DNA from: Clostridium pasteurianum DSM 525 = ATCC 6013
GTDB taxonomy: Bacteria; Bacillota; Clostridia; Clostridiales; Clostridiaceae
Direction: 5' to 3'
Length of the DNA: 64,000 nt
Assembly: GCF_000807255.1 (NCBI RefSeq)
Contig: NZ_CP009268.1
Location: 1,270,384-1,334,383 of the forward strand
This document shows, one piece after another, positions 8,993 through 19,414 of the stretch; positions within the stretch are counted from its first letter, which is position 1, and each line of letters starts with the position of its first letter. The notes under the pieces were generated by a model. It was not told where the DNA came from, ran no database searches, and saw only the letters and a program-made list of their open reading frames with translations. A program made the translations under genes and the position numbers.

Positions 8993-9904
8993 ATGAAGTA
9001 CTTAATAGTAGGAACAGGGGGAACTGGCGGGTGTCTTGGAGGATATATGTCAAGTTGTGGAAAGGATGTTACATTTATTGCCAGAGGTGCTCATTTAAAG
9101 GCCATGGAGCAAAATGGTCTTATAATTCATTCTTCACGAAAGGGTAAAATAAATTTAAAAGATGTTAAATGTTCAAATGGCAGCGATGATATTGGAACGT
9201 TTGATGTGATATTTGTATGCGTCAAAGGATACTCCATAGATGAAATAATTCCAATAGTGAAAAAGGCCTCTAAAGATAAAACTGTAGTAATTCCAATTTT
9301 GAATACATTAACTGCAGGCCAAAAGCTAAAAAAGGCTTTACCAAAGGTAAATGTATTAGATGGCTGTATTTATGTAAGTGGATATGTATCTGCACCAGGG
9401 GAAATTACTCAAGGAGAGATGCTCTTTAGAGTTGTATTTGGACCTATGGAGAGCGGAGAATCAGATATAAAGTTATTAAGGAAAATAGAAAAAGATCTAA
9501 AAGAATGTCAAATCGATGCCATTGTATCAGATAACATAAAGAAGGATACTTTTAAAAAGTTTTCCTTTACTTCCCCTCTTGCATCTATTGGTGCCTATTT
9601 TGATATTAATGTAGGTAAAATCCAAAAGGAGAAAAAATATAGGGATATGTTTATAGATCTTCTTAAAGAATTGGAGCAAATTGCTAAGATTTTAAATATT
9701 AAATTAACATGGGATTTAGTAGAAGAAAATCTGAAGATTTTAGATGGGCTTGATCCAAATATAACAGCTTCTATGCAGAAGGACATAAAAAGAGGCAGAC
9801 AAAGTGAAAAAGATGAACTCATATTTGATATAGTGAGAATCGCCGAAAAAAATGGAATTGAAGTTCCATGTTACAGAAAAATAGCACAGCATTTTGACTA
9901 TTAA
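8993..9904 (+). CDS. Ketopantoate reductase (ApbA/PanE) family protein
   Basis: This 303-residue protein opens with the Rossmann motif VGTGGTGGCLGGYM and FIARGAHLKAM, which binds NAD(P)H. The middle has FVCVKGYSIDEIIPIV and PILNTLTAGQKL, and the C-terminal domain carries the PanE helix bundle ending in SMQKDIKRGRQSE with the conserved SM-x-x-D. The family reduces 2-dehydropantoate to pantoate for CoA synthesis, but many clostridial paralogues are of unknown substrate. No other pantothenate gene is nearby. It starts behind AGGAG and is followed by a bidirectional terminator before the convergent hydG gene. Confidence 0.8.
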   Translation: MKYLIVGTGGTGGCLGGYMSSCGKDVTFIARGAHLKAMEQNGLIIHSSRKGKINLKDVKCSNGSDDIGTFDVIFVCVKGYSIDEIIPIVKKASKDKTVVIPILNTLTAGQKLKKALPKVNVLDGCIYVSGYVSAPGEITQGEMLFRVVFGPMESGESDIKLLRKIEKDLKECQIDAIVSDNIKKDTFKKFSFTSPLASIGAYFDINVGKIQKEKKYRDMFIDLLKELEQIAKILNIKLTWDLVEENLKILDGLDPNITASMQKDIKRGRQSEKDELIFDIVRIAEKNGIEVPCYRKIAQHFDY

Positions 9905-10023
9905 AATATTGGTAGCTAATTAAAAAAAATTTATTGTTAAGATATTTAAAACAAAATCTTGTACATTGAAGCTTAAGTCCAGATTAATAAGTATATTTTA
10001 ATTCGCCAATATATTTAAATTTT

Positions 10024-10080
10024 TATATAAAGACAGAGCATATAGCCTAAAAACTATATTCCTGTCTTTATATATTTTAA
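10024..10080. terminator. Bidirectional terminator between convergent genes
   Basis: TATATAAAGACAG (10024-10036) pairs with CTGTCTTTATATA (10062-10074), with an inner ATATAG/CTATAT stem. There are A-rich and T-rich flanks on both sides. It serves the panE-like gene (plus) and hydG (minus). Confidence 0.7.
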
Positions 10081-10100
10081 CTTCATAACTAAATCTTATT

Positions 10101-11522
10101 TTAAAAATAAAGATCTCTTTCTCCAGCTTCTATTCTCTTTAATCTTTTTATGGTTTCTTCTTTAGCCTTTTCAGAGGTTATATCCTGAAGATTCTTTTCT
10201 ATGGTTTTTTCACCAATTTTCTTTAATTCATCATCGGCATAATCCAGTAAAAATTCCTTAAAAGTCATAATAGCATTTGGAAGGCAGCAGTTGTGAATAT
10301 TACCAGTCTTTGCAAGGCTCATAAATCTTTCACCAGTTCTGCCTTGTCTGTAACAGGCAGTACAATAACTTGGAATATAGCCGTTATTGCATAAAAGTTT
10401 TAATATTTCAATAGGAGTTCTATGATCACTTACTACAAACTGAGAAGCTGCTGGAGTAGGAGCTTCACCATATTCATCTTCATAGCCGCCTACATCTGTA
10501 CAAGAACCAGCACTTATTTGAGAAATACCTACAGCTATAACTTCTTCTCTGAAATTAGGCTCCTCTCTTGTGGAAAGAATCATTCCAGTATAAGGCACAG
10601 CCAATCTTATTATGGCAACGAGCTTTTTAAAATCATGGTCTGAAACCAAGTATGGGAAATTTTCATAGTTTACTCCTTCTGCCGGTCTTAACCTTGGAAC
10701 AGATATTGTATGAGGACCTACTCCATTAAATTTTTCTTCTAAGTGTTTCGAATGAAGGAATATGCCTATAGTTTCATATTTATAGTCATAGAGACCATAT
10801 AAGACACCAATACCCACATCATCAATACCAGCTTCTATAGCTCTATCCATAGCTGTAGTATGATAATCATAGTCATGCTTTGGACCTGTAGGATGAAGTT
10901 TTGCATAAGTTTCTCTATGATAGGTTTCCTGAAATAGAGTGTAAGTACCAATGCCTGCTTCTTTTAATTTTTTATAATTTTCTACAGTAGTGGCTGCTAT
11001 GTTTACATTAATTCTTCTTATAGAACCATTTCCTTTTTTCACGCTGTATATGGTTTTCATGCAATCAGTTATATAATCGATAGGACAGTTAACAGGATCT
11101 TCACCAGCTTCAATTACTATTCTCTTGTGGCCAAGATCTTCAATAAGTTCTACTTCTCTCATAAGCTCTTCTTTTGAAAGTTTTTTTCTGGTTTCTTTAT
11201 TTGTACATTTATAACCGCAATATTTGCATCCATTTACACAATAGCTGCTTACATATAATGGTGCAAACATTACTATTCTATTACCATAAATTTCTTGTTT
11301 AATTTTTATTGAAGCCTGGTATATTTTATCCAAAAGATCATCATCTTCTACATGTAAAAGGGCAGAGACTTCATCGATGCTTAATCCGTGGCCTTCAGAA
11401 GCTTTGGATATGAGGCTTTCAATATAATTTCTATCTTTAGCCAGTTCAGTTCCTTTGGTTAGGTGTTCTCGTATAACTTTATCCTGTATAAAATCCGCCT
11501 TTTCAGTTTCTACAGCACTCAT
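10101..11522 (-). CDS. hydG: [FeFe]-hydrogenase H-cluster radical SAM maturase HydG
   Basis: HydG cleaves tyrosine to make the CO and CN ligands of the hydrogenase H-cluster. The 473-residue product has the radical SAM motif C-x3-C-x2-C at about C95, C99 and C102 (CVNGCKYCGYKC). It also has the HydG-specific C-terminal C-x2-C-x22-C motif starting CTACYRQGRTGERF (about C387, C390, C413) that binds the auxiliary cluster. HydG differs from the tyrosine lyase ThiH by this C-terminal motif and its length. A TM1266-type regulator gene precedes it in the same operon. HydE, HydF and the hydrogenase itself are not in the window. Confidence 0.95.
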   Translation of the reverse strand: MSAVETEKADFIQDKVIREHLTKGTELAKDRNYIESLISKASEGHGLSIDEVSALLHVEDDDLLDKIYQASIKIKQEIYGNRIVMFAPLYVSSYCVNGCKYCGYKCTNKETRKKLSKEELMREVELIEDLGHKRIVIEAGEDPVNCPIDYITDCMKTIYSVKKGNGSIRRINVNIAATTVENYKKLKEAGIGTYTLFQETYHRETYAKLHPTGPKHDYDYHTTAMDRAIEAGIDDVGIGVLYGLYDYKYETIGIFLHSKHLEEKFNGVGPHTISVPRLRPAEGVNYENFPYLVSDHDFKKLVAIIRLAVPYTGMILSTREEPNFREEVIAVGISQISAGSCTDVGGYEDEYGEAPTPAASQFVVSDHRTPIEILKLLCNNGYIPSYCTACYRQGRTGERFMSLAKTGNIHNCCLPNAIMTFKEFLLDYADDELKKIGEKTIEKNLQDITSEKAKEETIKRLKRIEAGERDLYF

Positions 11523-11571
11523 ATAATTATCCTCCTATAATCTTTATATTATTGCTAAGTTTTTTGAGTTT

Positions 11572-11817
11572 TTATTTTCTGGATATTGCAGATTTGACAC
11601 TTACACCATTTATATTTCCAAGTTTTCCAGTCATGGCACTTATACTATCCATAGAGCCATCCACTATTATGGAAATAACAGATACACGTTTTTCCTTATA
11701 GGGTATTCCCATACGGCCCACTATAACATCACTAAAATTATGGAGAATTTCATTAACAATATGTGCATTTTCTATGTTTTCAACTATAATTCCAATGACG
11801 CCTAATCTTTTATCCAA
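11572..11817 (-). CDS. TM1266-family iron-only hydrogenase system regulator
   Basis: I start at the TTG at 11817 because GAGGTG lies six bases upstream; a longer upstream frame has no ribosome site. The 81-residue product (starting MDKRLGVIGIIVENIENAHI) has the small ferredoxin-like ACT/NikR-C fold pattern of the TM1266 family. Features are a repeated beta-strand (VISIIVDGSMDSISAMTGKL) and the invariant RMGIPY and GVSVKSA ends. These proteins are almost always next to hydrogenase maturation genes, as here 49 bp before hydG. The effector and mechanism are unknown. Confidence 0.85.
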   Translation of the reverse strand: MDKRLGVIGIIVENIENAHIVNEILHNFSDVIVGRMGIPYKEKRVSVISIIVDGSMDSISAMTGKLGNINGVSVKSAISRK

Positions 11818-11914
11818 AAAGTTCACCTCGAGTCTATTTTTAATACAAAATATAAGATTTGTTAGATTGGCACTAATTTTAAGATGCTTTGTTGATAAAC
11901 AAAAACTAATAAAA

Positions 11915-11970
11915 TAAAAAAGCCCTCTCAAAAAATGGGAAGGCTAAGTTAATAATTTTATATCCTTCCT
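11915..11970 (-). promoter_or_regulatory. Possible attenuator in the leader of the hydrogenase maturation operon
   Basis: On the minus strand a hairpin (11921-11929 with 11937-11945, one mismatch) is followed by TTTTTTATTTTATT, as in an intrinsic terminator. It is upstream of the TM1266 gene and no other minus-strand gene precedes it. Just before it, GGAAGG (11964-11969) could pair with CCTTCC in the terminator's left arm and prevent its formation. I see no known riboswitch consensus. The 11818-12244 gap also has to contain the divergent ftsH promoter. Confidence 0.35.
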
Positions 11971-12244
11971 TTTGCTCAGAATTACTTTGCAATCAGAAAA
12001 TCATGCTAATCACAACATCCAATTTAAAAGAATACTCTCGTAAATTGAATACAATTTTATTTTCTCATAAATAAATTTATATATCAATAGAACTATAAAA
12101 TTTTGTTACATTATATTATAATAATCTATTGAATAACTATAAAATAGAGTATATATTGAATTATTAAAAATATTAAAAGCCATAATAGAAAAAATGGACA
12201 TTTAATGTTAAACTTAATATTAAGAAATGGAGGAAAGTCTAAAT

Positions 12245-14080
12245 ATGTTTAATAACTTTAAAGATAAAAAATTTAAATATGCGGCCTATTATTCTATAGG
12301 AGCTATTATCTTAGTACTTATATTAAATTATTTAATGGTAAGTATAAAAACAGAACAGATAACCTATAACAAGTTTTTGGATCTACTAGCACAAAAAAAA
12401 GTATCTGAAGTTCAGGTTACTCCTACTAGAATAACTATAATTCCTACTGAAAATAGTGGAATAAATAAAAAGATACTCTATACAGGAAGAATTGATGATC
12501 CTGATTTAAAACAAGAACTTAGAGATTCCGGTGCACAGATAACAGCACCTTCTGGTACGGATGATCCCATAAAAAATTTTATTATTAATTGGGTTATTCC
12601 AGTAATAATATTTTTAGCAGTAGGCAGGTTTTTATTTGGAAGATTGGATAAAAAACTTGGCAGCGGGGTTATGTCTTTTGGTAAGAATAATGCTAAGCTC
12701 TATGCAGAAAGTGAAACAGGAGTAACTTTTGAGGATGTAGCTGGGCAAGAAGAAGCTAAAGAGTCTTTAATTGAAATAGTTGACTTTCTTCATTATCCGG
12801 AAAAATATTCTGAAATAGGAGCAAAGCTTCCAAAGGGAGCATTGCTTGTTGGACCGCCGGGAACTGGTAAAACACTTTTGGCAAAGGCTGTAGCAGGAGA
12901 AGCTAAAGTGCCATTTTTCTCCATGTCCGGTTCAAATTTTGTTGAAATGTTTGTAGGTATGGGAGCAGCAAGAGTAAGAGATTTATTTCAACAGGCTCAG
13001 GAAAAGGCACCCTGCATAGTTTTTATAGATGAAGTTGATGCCATAGGTAAAAGCAGGGATAATGCCATAGGTGGAGGAAATGACGAGAGAGAACAGACTT
13101 TGAATCAGCTTTTGGCTGAAATGGATGGATTTGACTCTTCAAAGGGTGTGGTTATTTTAGCTGCTACTAATAGACCAGAGGTTTTGGATAAGGCTCTTTT
13201 AAGGCCAGGAAGATTTGACAGACGAGTAATTGTAGATAGACCTGATTTAAAGGGAAGGGAATCTATATTGAAAGTACATTCTAAAGATGTAAAAATTTCT
13301 AAAGAAGTTGACATGGAAGCAATAGCAAAGGCAACTCCAGGAGCAGTGGGAGCAGATCTTGCCAATATAGTTAATGAAGCTGCACTTTTAGCTGTTAAAA
13401 ATAGAAGAAAAGAAATAGCACAAAATGATTTAGAAGAGGCAGTTGAGGTTATAATAGCAGGTAAGGAGAAAAAGGATAGAATTCTATCTGACAAGGAAAA
13501 GAAACAAGTTGCCTTTCATGAAGTAGGTCATGCTTTGGCAGCGGCGTTGTTAAAGCATACTGATCCAGTACACAAAATTACTATTGTTCCAAGAACTATG
13601 GGAGCTTTAGGATATACCATGCAGCTGCCAGAGGAAGAGAAATACTTAGTGACTAAAGAAGAAATGATGGATGAAATAACTGTCATGCTGGCAGGAAGAT
13701 CGGCAGAAGAAGTTGAGTTTAATTCTATATCTACTGGGGCTGCAAATGACATTGAAAGAGCAACTAAAATGGCTAGAAACATGATAACCATATATGGAAT
13801 GACGGAAAAGTTTGATATGATGGCCCTAGAATCAGTGGAAAACAGATATTTAGACGGAAGACCAGTGCAAAATTGTAGTGCTGAAACATCTACATTGATT
13901 GATACAGAAACTTTAAGCATTATAAAAGAAGCACATAATAAGGCTAGAAATTTATTAAAAGAAAATATAGAACTTCTTAGAAATATATCTGGCATACTTC
14001 TTGAAAAAGAAACACTTATGGGTGATGAATTTATGAAACTTGTAAAGGAGAGTGCGAGTTGGAAGGAACAGAATATTTAA
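12245..14080 (+). CDS. ftsH: ATP-dependent zinc metalloprotease FtsH
   Basis: The ATG at 12245 has GGAGG upstream; the earlier in-frame ATG at 12227 overlaps that ribosome site and is rejected. The 611-residue product has two N-terminal membrane helices ([34 protein letters not shown]) and an extracellular loop. The AAA domain shows Walker A GPPGTGKT (about 203), Walker [12 protein letters not shown] and SRH ([18 protein letters not shown]). The zinc site HEVGH is at about 425. FtsH degrades misfolded membrane proteins and regulators. Its 3' end overlaps the helicase gene by 22 bp. The usual hpt/tilS neighbours are absent, so this may be a second FtsH. Confidence 0.95.
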   Translation: MFNNFKDKKFKYAAYYSIGAIILVLILNYLMVSIKTEQITYNKFLDLLAQKKVSEVQVTPTRITIIPTENSGINKKILYTGRIDDPDLKQELRDSGAQITAPSGTDDPIKNFIINWVIPVIIFLAVGRFLFGRLDKKLGSGVMSFGKNNAKLYAESETGVTFEDVAGQEEAKESLIEIVDFLHYPEKYSEIGAKLPKGALLVGPPGTGKTLLAKAVAGEAKVPFFSMSGSNFVEMFVGMGAARVRDLFQQAQEKAPCIVFIDEVDAIGKSRDNAIGGGNDEREQTLNQLLAEMDGFDSSKGVVILAATNRPEVLDKALLRPGRFDRRVIVDRPDLKGRESILKVHSKDVKISKEVDMEAIAKATPGAVGADLANIVNEAALLAVKNRRKEIAQNDLEEAVEVIIAGKEKKDRILSDKEKKQVAFHEVGHALAAALLKHTDPVHKITIVPRTMGALGYTMQLPEEEKYLVTKEEMMDEITVMLAGRSAEEVEFNSISTGAANDIERATKMARNMITIYGMTEKFDMMALESVENRYLDGRPVQNCSAETSTLIDTETLSIIKEAHNKARNLLKENIELLRNISGILLEKETLMGDEFMKLVKESASWKEQNI

Positions 14081-16185
14081 ATAGAGATGAAGAAATGGAG
14101 CTCCAGGAGGAAAGGATAAAGCTTGCTGGAGTGATAGATATAATAAATAGAGAAATACTCAGCTATATACAAAAGAGAAAAGATATAACTAAATATATAT
14201 TGGACAGCAGAAAGAAGAATGTAGAAGAATTTGAAGATGATGAAGATAAGATAATAGAATATTTTGATCATGAAAGATTTGTAAAAGAAGAAGCTTTTAA
14301 AACTATAGATAGGAGATTGAAAGAACTTATAATAATGGAATTATCACCTTACTTTGGAAGAGTTGATTTTAAAGAAGAGGATGAAGACCAAAGGATATAT
14401 ATAGGACGATTTGGAGTTACTCCAGAAGATGCCTATGAACCACTTATTGTAGACTGGAGAGCTCCTGTTTCTGCCTTGTTTTATACCAGCAGTCTTGGTA
14501 AAAATACATATACTGCTCCTTTAGGTAATGTAGAGGCAGATATAATTAAAAAGAGGCAATATATAATTAAGAAGAAAAAGCTTATAGGTTTATTTGACTC
14601 CTCTATGGATGTAAAGGATGATATACTGCAGCTGGTGTTAAGTAAAAATGCAGGAGAAAAGCTTAAGGATATTGTAATGTCCATACAGCAGGAGCAGGAT
14701 AATATAATAAGGCAGCCAAGAAATAAAATAGTAGTGGTAAATGGAGTAGCAGGCAGTGGTAAAACTACTATAGCTCTTCATAGAGTAGCCTATCTTCTAT
14801 ATAATCATAGAGATATACTACAGAATAAAGTTCTTATTTTAGGACCAAATCCTATATTTATGGAATATATATCCTCTGTACTGCCAAGCCTTGGTGAAGT
14901 AGGTGTCAATCAAAAAACTTATAGAGATTTTGCTACAGAACTTCTAGATATAAGACAGCGTGATATTATGACCACTAAGGAATATATGGAGAGAATTCTA
15001 AAAGGTGATAATAAGTTTATTGAAAGTGTTGCCTATAAAAATAGTGATAAATTTATAGAGGATTTGCATAAGCTAATTGAACAGGTAGAAAAAAATAATT
15101 ATCAATTTAAAGATGTAATTTATAATAATAAAGTTGTAGTTAAAAAATCAGAAATTGAAGAAATGTATACAAAATACTACAATAATATGCCTTTATTTAG
15201 AAGAGTAAAAAAGCTTAAGAGGATAATTTTCTCAAAACTTAAGGATGAAAGAGACAATATAATAAGAAAGATACAACAGGATTATAGAGAAACTATAAGT
15301 AAATTGAGTGAAGATGAGTTAAAGCTTCAAGGTACTTCGCTGGACTACAAGAGAAAACTAAAAATAAGGGAAACTATAAAACTTCTTATAGATGTAAAAA
15401 AGGGACTAACTTGGCTTGGAGAACCTTCTATAGAAGAATTGTATAGAAAAGAAATTAGTGAAAAACCTTATACTATAGATGATTTAACTGCTCTTCTTTA
15501 TCTATCCATAAAATTTGAAGGTTTAACTATTAACCGGGAAATAAAACATGTAGTTATAGATGAAGCTCAGGACTACAGTAAGCTTGCCTTTAAAGTTATA
15601 AGGGAATTAACTGGCTGTAATGGTATGACTATAGTTGGAGACGGTAACCAAAGACTTATACCTTTAGAAGGAGAAGTGCCTTTTAATGAACTTGATGACT
15701 TAATAAAAAATACAGAGACAGAGCATTTTAAGCTTAATAAAAGTTATAGATCTACAAAGGAAATAATGGAGTATGCAAATAAATTCTTAGGAGAAGATGC
15801 AATAGTTCCACTAGTAAGAAATGGAGAAGTTGTTAAAATACTTAATCCAAAATCAGAAGAAGAATTTATTGAGACTTTAGATAATACAGTTAAAGACTAC
15901 ACAAAAAAAGAATTTGACAGTATAGCTGTAGTTTGCAGGGATCTGAATAGTACCGATAGATACGGAAAGTTTTTGAGTAAAAATAATTCTCTAAAGATTA
16001 TAGATAGGGAGGACATGATCTATCAGGGTGGAACAGTTGTAATTCCTTCCTATCTTGCCAAAGGTCTTGAGTTTGATGCGGTTATAATTGTAGAAGATGG
16101 AAAATACACCGAAAAAGATAAATTTATGTATGTAATGGCTACAAGAGCCCTTCATGAACTTGCAGTAGTAAATGCAATGTACTAA
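14059..16185 (+). CDS. HelD-like superfamily 1 helicase (RNA polymerase recycling type)
   Basis: A TTG start behind AAAGGAG gives 708 residues. The N-terminus is a long charged helical arm (ELQEERIKLAGVIDIINREI, then repeated Lys/Glu). The conserved IGRFGV, then PLIVDWRAPVSALFY, marks the HelD family. UvrD-type motifs follow: Walker A GVAGSGKTTIALHR (about 229), VVIDEAQDYSKLAF, and a C-terminal motif VIRELTG...GDGNQRL. HelD binds RNA polymerase through its coiled-coil arms and releases stalled complexes from DNA. Translational overlap with ftsH suggests co-expression. It resembles HelD more than UvrD/PcrA in both size and N-terminal organisation. Confidence 0.85.
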   Translation: MEGTEYLNRDEEMELQEERIKLAGVIDIINREILSYIQKRKDITKYILDSRKKNVEEFEDDEDKIIEYFDHERFVKEEAFKTIDRRLKELIIMELSPYFGRVDFKEEDEDQRIYIGRFGVTPEDAYEPLIVDWRAPVSALFYTSSLGKNTYTAPLGNVEADIIKKRQYIIKKKKLIGLFDSSMDVKDDILQLVLSKNAGEKLKDIVMSIQQEQDNIIRQPRNKIVVVNGVAGSGKTTIALHRVAYLLYNHRDILQNKVLILGPNPIFMEYISSVLPSLGEVGVNQKTYRDFATELLDIRQRDIMTTKEYMERILKGDNKFIESVAYKNSDKFIEDLHKLIEQVEKNNYQFKDVIYNNKVVVKKSEIEEMYTKYYNNMPLFRRVKKLKRIIFSKLKDERDNIIRKIQQDYRETISKLSEDELKLQGTSLDYKRKLKIRETIKLLIDVKKGLTWLGEPSIEELYRKEISEKPYTIDDLTALLYLSIKFEGLTINREIKHVVIDEAQDYSKLAFKVIRELTGCNGMTIVGDGNQRLIPLEGEVPFNELDDLIKNTETEHFKLNKSYRSTKEIMEYANKFLGEDAIVPLVRNGEVVKILNPKSEEEFIETLDNTVKDYTKKEFDSIAVVCRDLNSTDRYGKFLSKNNSLKIIDREDMIYQGGTVVIPSYLAKGLEFDAVIIVEDGKYTEKDKFMYVMATRALHELAVVNAMY

Positions 16186-16309
16186 AGTAAAATTTTTGTT
16201 ATAGATAAACAACTTTAATGATTAATTTTTCATACTAAGAAAAGTAATAAATTAAGGATAGAAAGACTTTCACTGAGGTGATTATATTATTCATTAGTTA
16301 TTATATAGA

Positions 16310-16352
16310 AGCACTATGAAATTCATATAAGTGATTTTCATAGTGCTTTTAT
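16310..16352 (+). terminator. Rho-independent terminator
   Basis: AGCACTATGAAA (16310-16321) pairs perfectly with TTTCATAGTGCT (16336-16347), followed by TTTTAT. It ends the ftsH/helD unit. Nothing else is evident in the 16186-16497 gap apart from an A/T-rich promoter-like stretch before the next gene. Confidence 0.8.
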
Positions 16353-16497
16353 ATTGAATTGGGTAAGAAGTATTTATAGCTTAGTAAAACTGTTTTCAAG
16401 GATAAACATTTATATAATAAGTATGGAAATTATGAAGTATAAACTATCACATTTAAGCAGACAATATAGTGAAAAATTTTAAATGTGGAGGATACAA

Positions 16498-18066
16498 ATG
16501 GAAGGTATAGAATCGTATAATTCAGATGTTTTTTCTAGTATTCATGAGCCATATTGGATTACATCTACAGAGAGAAGAGAGTATCCTGCTTTAAAAGAGG
16601 ATACAAAGATTGATGTTGCTATAGTTGGTGGAGGATTAGTTGGAATAACTTCAGCATTCCTCTTAAAAAATAAAGGCTTAAAGGTAGCTGTATTGGAAGC
16701 TGACAAAATTGCGCATGGAACTACAGGGCATACAACTGCTAAAATAACTTCACAGCATAATTTGATTTATGATAAAATAATATCCAAATTTGGAGAAGAA
16801 AAAGCAAGGCAATATGCAGAAGCTAATGAATCAGCTATTCATTTTATTGCAGATCTTGTAAAGGAAAAAAATATTGATTGTGATTTTTGCTGGCGTCCTG
16901 CCTATGTATATACTCAATCTGAAGAGTACATAGAAAAAATTGAAAAAGAGGTGGAAGCGGCTTCAAGTCTTGGAATAAAGGCATCCTATGAAGACCATAT
17001 CCCACTTCCTTTTAATATAAGGGCTGCTATTAAATTTGATAATCAGGCTCAATTTCATCCTTTAAAATACTTGCTTTCAATAGCTAAAGAAATACCGGGT
17101 GATGGAAGTGAAATTTTTGAAAATACTAAGGTTGTGGATATTAAAGATGGAGAAAAATGCACGGTGATAACAGAAAGTGGAAAAAGGGTAACTGCTAATA
17201 AAGTTATTATAGCTTCTCATTTTCCCTGCTATGATGGAAGATCTATGTATTTTGCAAGGCTATATGCAGAAAAATCCTATGTACTTGGCGTTAAGATTAA
17301 AGAAAAATTTCCAGAAGGCATGTTCATAACAGCTGAGGATCCAGTGCATTCTCTTCGCTCTCAAAAGTATGGAGATGGTGAAATTGTTCTGGTAGGCGGA
17401 GGAAAGCATAAAACAGGCAGCGAGAGTAAAACTAATATACATTATAAAAATTTAGGTGATTTTGCAAGGAAATCTTTTGATTTACAGGAAGTACTATATA
17501 GATGGTCTACACAGGATTGTATGACTGTAGATGATGTTCCCTATGTAGGCTATTGTGCATCTAATACTTCAAATATATTTGTAGCTACAGGTTTTGGAAA
17601 GTGGGGAATGACAAATAGTACAGCCGCCGCACACATATTGATGGATTTGATTACCAAGGGAGAAAGTCCATGGTCACCTGTATATAATCCATCTAGATTT
17701 GATATAGCTGCTTCAGGTGCTAAGTTAGTATGTGAAAATGTGGATGTGGCAGGAGAACTTATAAAGGGTAAAATTGCTCCAGCACCTAAAGATGCAGAAA
17801 TTAATATTGGAGAGGATAAAATAATTACTGTTGATGGTGAAAGAGTTGGAGCCTATCGGGATGAAAAGGGTAATTTGCATATGGTTGATATAACCTGTAC
17901 CCATTTAGGCTGTGAGTTAGTATGGAATGAAGCGGAAAAAACCTGGGATTGTCCTTGTCATGGTTCAAGGTTCAGCTATGATGGCAGCAATGTGGAAGGA
18001 CCTGCATTTAATACTCTTAAGCATAGAGGAGAATGGCCAAACAAAAAAGATGCAAATATACTTTGA
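16498..18066 (+). CDS. FAD-dependent oxidoreductase with C-terminal Rieske [2Fe-2S] domain
   Basis: The ATG at 16498 is preceded by GGAGG; the upstream ATG at 16483 overlaps it. The 522-residue product starts with a DAO-type FAD domain (DVAIVGGGLVGITSAFLL, then VLEADKIAHGTTGHTTAKIT). It ends with a Rieske domain, C467-T-H469 and C485-P-C-H488, separated by a short spacer. This fusion is known in Bacillus and Clostridium as a FAD/Rieske iron-sulfur oxidoreductase. The electron donor and substrate are unknown. It is a single-gene unit between a terminator and the DUF2935 gene. Confidence 0.88.
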   Translation: MEGIESYNSDVFSSIHEPYWITSTERREYPALKEDTKIDVAIVGGGLVGITSAFLLKNKGLKVAVLEADKIAHGTTGHTTAKITSQHNLIYDKIISKFGEEKARQYAEANESAIHFIADLVKEKNIDCDFCWRPAYVYTQSEEYIEKIEKEVEAASSLGIKASYEDHIPLPFNIRAAIKFDNQAQFHPLKYLLSIAKEIPGDGSEIFENTKVVDIKDGEKCTVITESGKRVTANKVIIASHFPCYDGRSMYFARLYAEKSYVLGVKIKEKFPEGMFITAEDPVHSLRSQKYGDGEIVLVGGGKHKTGSESKTNIHYKNLGDFARKSFDLQEVLYRWSTQDCMTVDDVPYVGYCASNTSNIFVATGFGKWGMTNSTAAAHILMDLITKGESPWSPVYNPSRFDIAASGAKLVCENVDVAGELIKGKIAPAPKDAEINIGEDKIITVDGERVGAYRDEKGNLHMVDITCTHLGCELVWNEAEKTWDCPCHGSRFSYDGSNVEGPAFNTLKHRGEWPNKKDANIL

Positions 18067-18225
18067 ATATAAGTTATAAATATAAAGTAATTATTAAAGA
18101 TGCAGTTGTAAAAAATCAATTGAGTATCACTATACATTATAGATAATAAATAATTGGTAACATTTTATAAATTTAATTAATATATTAATTAGCAGTTAAT
18201 GATATTATATTAAGAGAGGTAAATT

Positions 18226-19152
18226 ATGTTATCAAGTATTAATTTTATACGACAATCTCTTGAACTGCATCTTTTTTTCGGAAGAATTATGAAAGAACAT
18301 TCATTTTTTTTGGAAGCAGGTTTTACACCGAAGAATTCAAGATTTATAGATGAAGCAGATGACTTTAGAAGGGCCTTTGACAGATTTTTAGCAGATGTTA
18401 TATCACTTTCTAATGGTGTCGTTAGTCCTAGTGTTTTACAATCTGGTGAAGTAATAACTCCTTTTACATTAAAAGCTGAAATGGCTTCATCCTATTTTAC
18501 AGGCATAAATATTGCCACTGGTTTGACACAAGCAGAAAAGGGATTAAGGGGTGACAGCTTAGCTGTAGATAATCCTGTGCTGGAGAGAAGAGTATATATA
18601 CTTAATGAAAGATCTCAGGAGTTAATCAGAGCGTTGATACAGTTTAAGGCTAGGATATTATCAGACGTTATATCCTGTAGGATATTTACAGTTAATTATC
18701 CGCTGCTTATAGACCATATTATGAGAGAAGCAAAGTTTTATTTTTCCATAGTTCAAAGATTGCAGAATCGTGAAGAAATCAATTTGGAACAAGAGGCTTA
18801 TGAGCAAGAAACATTCTGGAATAGAATTATGGCTGAACATTCAAAATTTATTCGTGGACTTCTTGATCCAACTGAGGAGCAGCTCATAAATACTGCAAAT
18901 AACTTTGGAAACGAGTTTGATGAATTGACAAAAGAGGCAAAAGCAGCTATGGATAAGACAATACCAATTTCAAAAGTTACAGATGACAGTCTTAAAGCCA
19001 CTACAGAAATAAGTAAATTTAAAGCACAAGGTACACAAGGACTAGTAGAATGTAAAATTAGATCAATAATAATACCTTTGTTAGGTGATCATACTTTACG
19101 TGAAGCAAATCACTATTTACGTTTATTAAAGATATTTCAAAAGAGTGCATAA
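18226..19152 (+). CDS. DUF2935 domain protein
   Basis: This 308-residue protein consists of two similar helical halves, each opening with an E/H-rich segment: FGRIMKEHSFFLEAGFTPKN near the start and FWNRIMAEHSKFIRGLLDPT in the second half. Both resemble a four-helix bundle with conserved Glu and His residues that could bind metal. The family is common in sporulating Firmicutes and no biochemical function is established. It starts at an ATG behind AGAGG. A strong terminator follows at 19260. I cannot say which physiological process it serves. Confidence 0.7.
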   Translation: MLSSINFIRQSLELHLFFGRIMKEHSFFLEAGFTPKNSRFIDEADDFRRAFDRFLADVISLSNGVVSPSVLQSGEVITPFTLKAEMASSYFTGINIATGLTQAEKGLRGDSLAVDNPVLERRVYILNERSQELIRALIQFKARILSDVISCRIFTVNYPLLIDHIMREAKFYFSIVQRLQNREEINLEQEAYEQETFWNRIMAEHSKFIRGLLDPTEEQLINTANNFGNEFDELTKEAKAAMDKTIPISKVTDDSLKATTEISKFKAQGTQGLVECKIRSIIIPLLGDHTLREANHYLRLLKIFQKSA

Positions 19153-19259
19153 TACATTATCATTATATTCATATCTTAAATCTCTATATTAGATTTAAAC
19201 AATTAGTTTAAATCATATAAATAATTATTTTGATTTACTTTTAAACAATAAAATTCATA

Positions 19260-19303
19260 AAAGCACTATTAAAATCACACCAGTGATTTTAATAGTGCTT
19301 TTA
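19260..19303 (+). terminator. Strong terminator (19-bp perfect arms)
   Basis: Arms 19260-19278 and 19283-19301 are perfectly complementary around a 4-base loop, with the T run included in the right arm. It closes the DUF2935 gene. Confidence 0.85.
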
Positions 19304-19414
19304 TGCTCAATGCTGCATCAAAAAATATATGTTAAAATTTGTTTCACATACTCTTGTAAGTAATGCCCAAAATATATATAAAACATTTTTTAATATATTT
19401 GAAAGGTGAATTCT

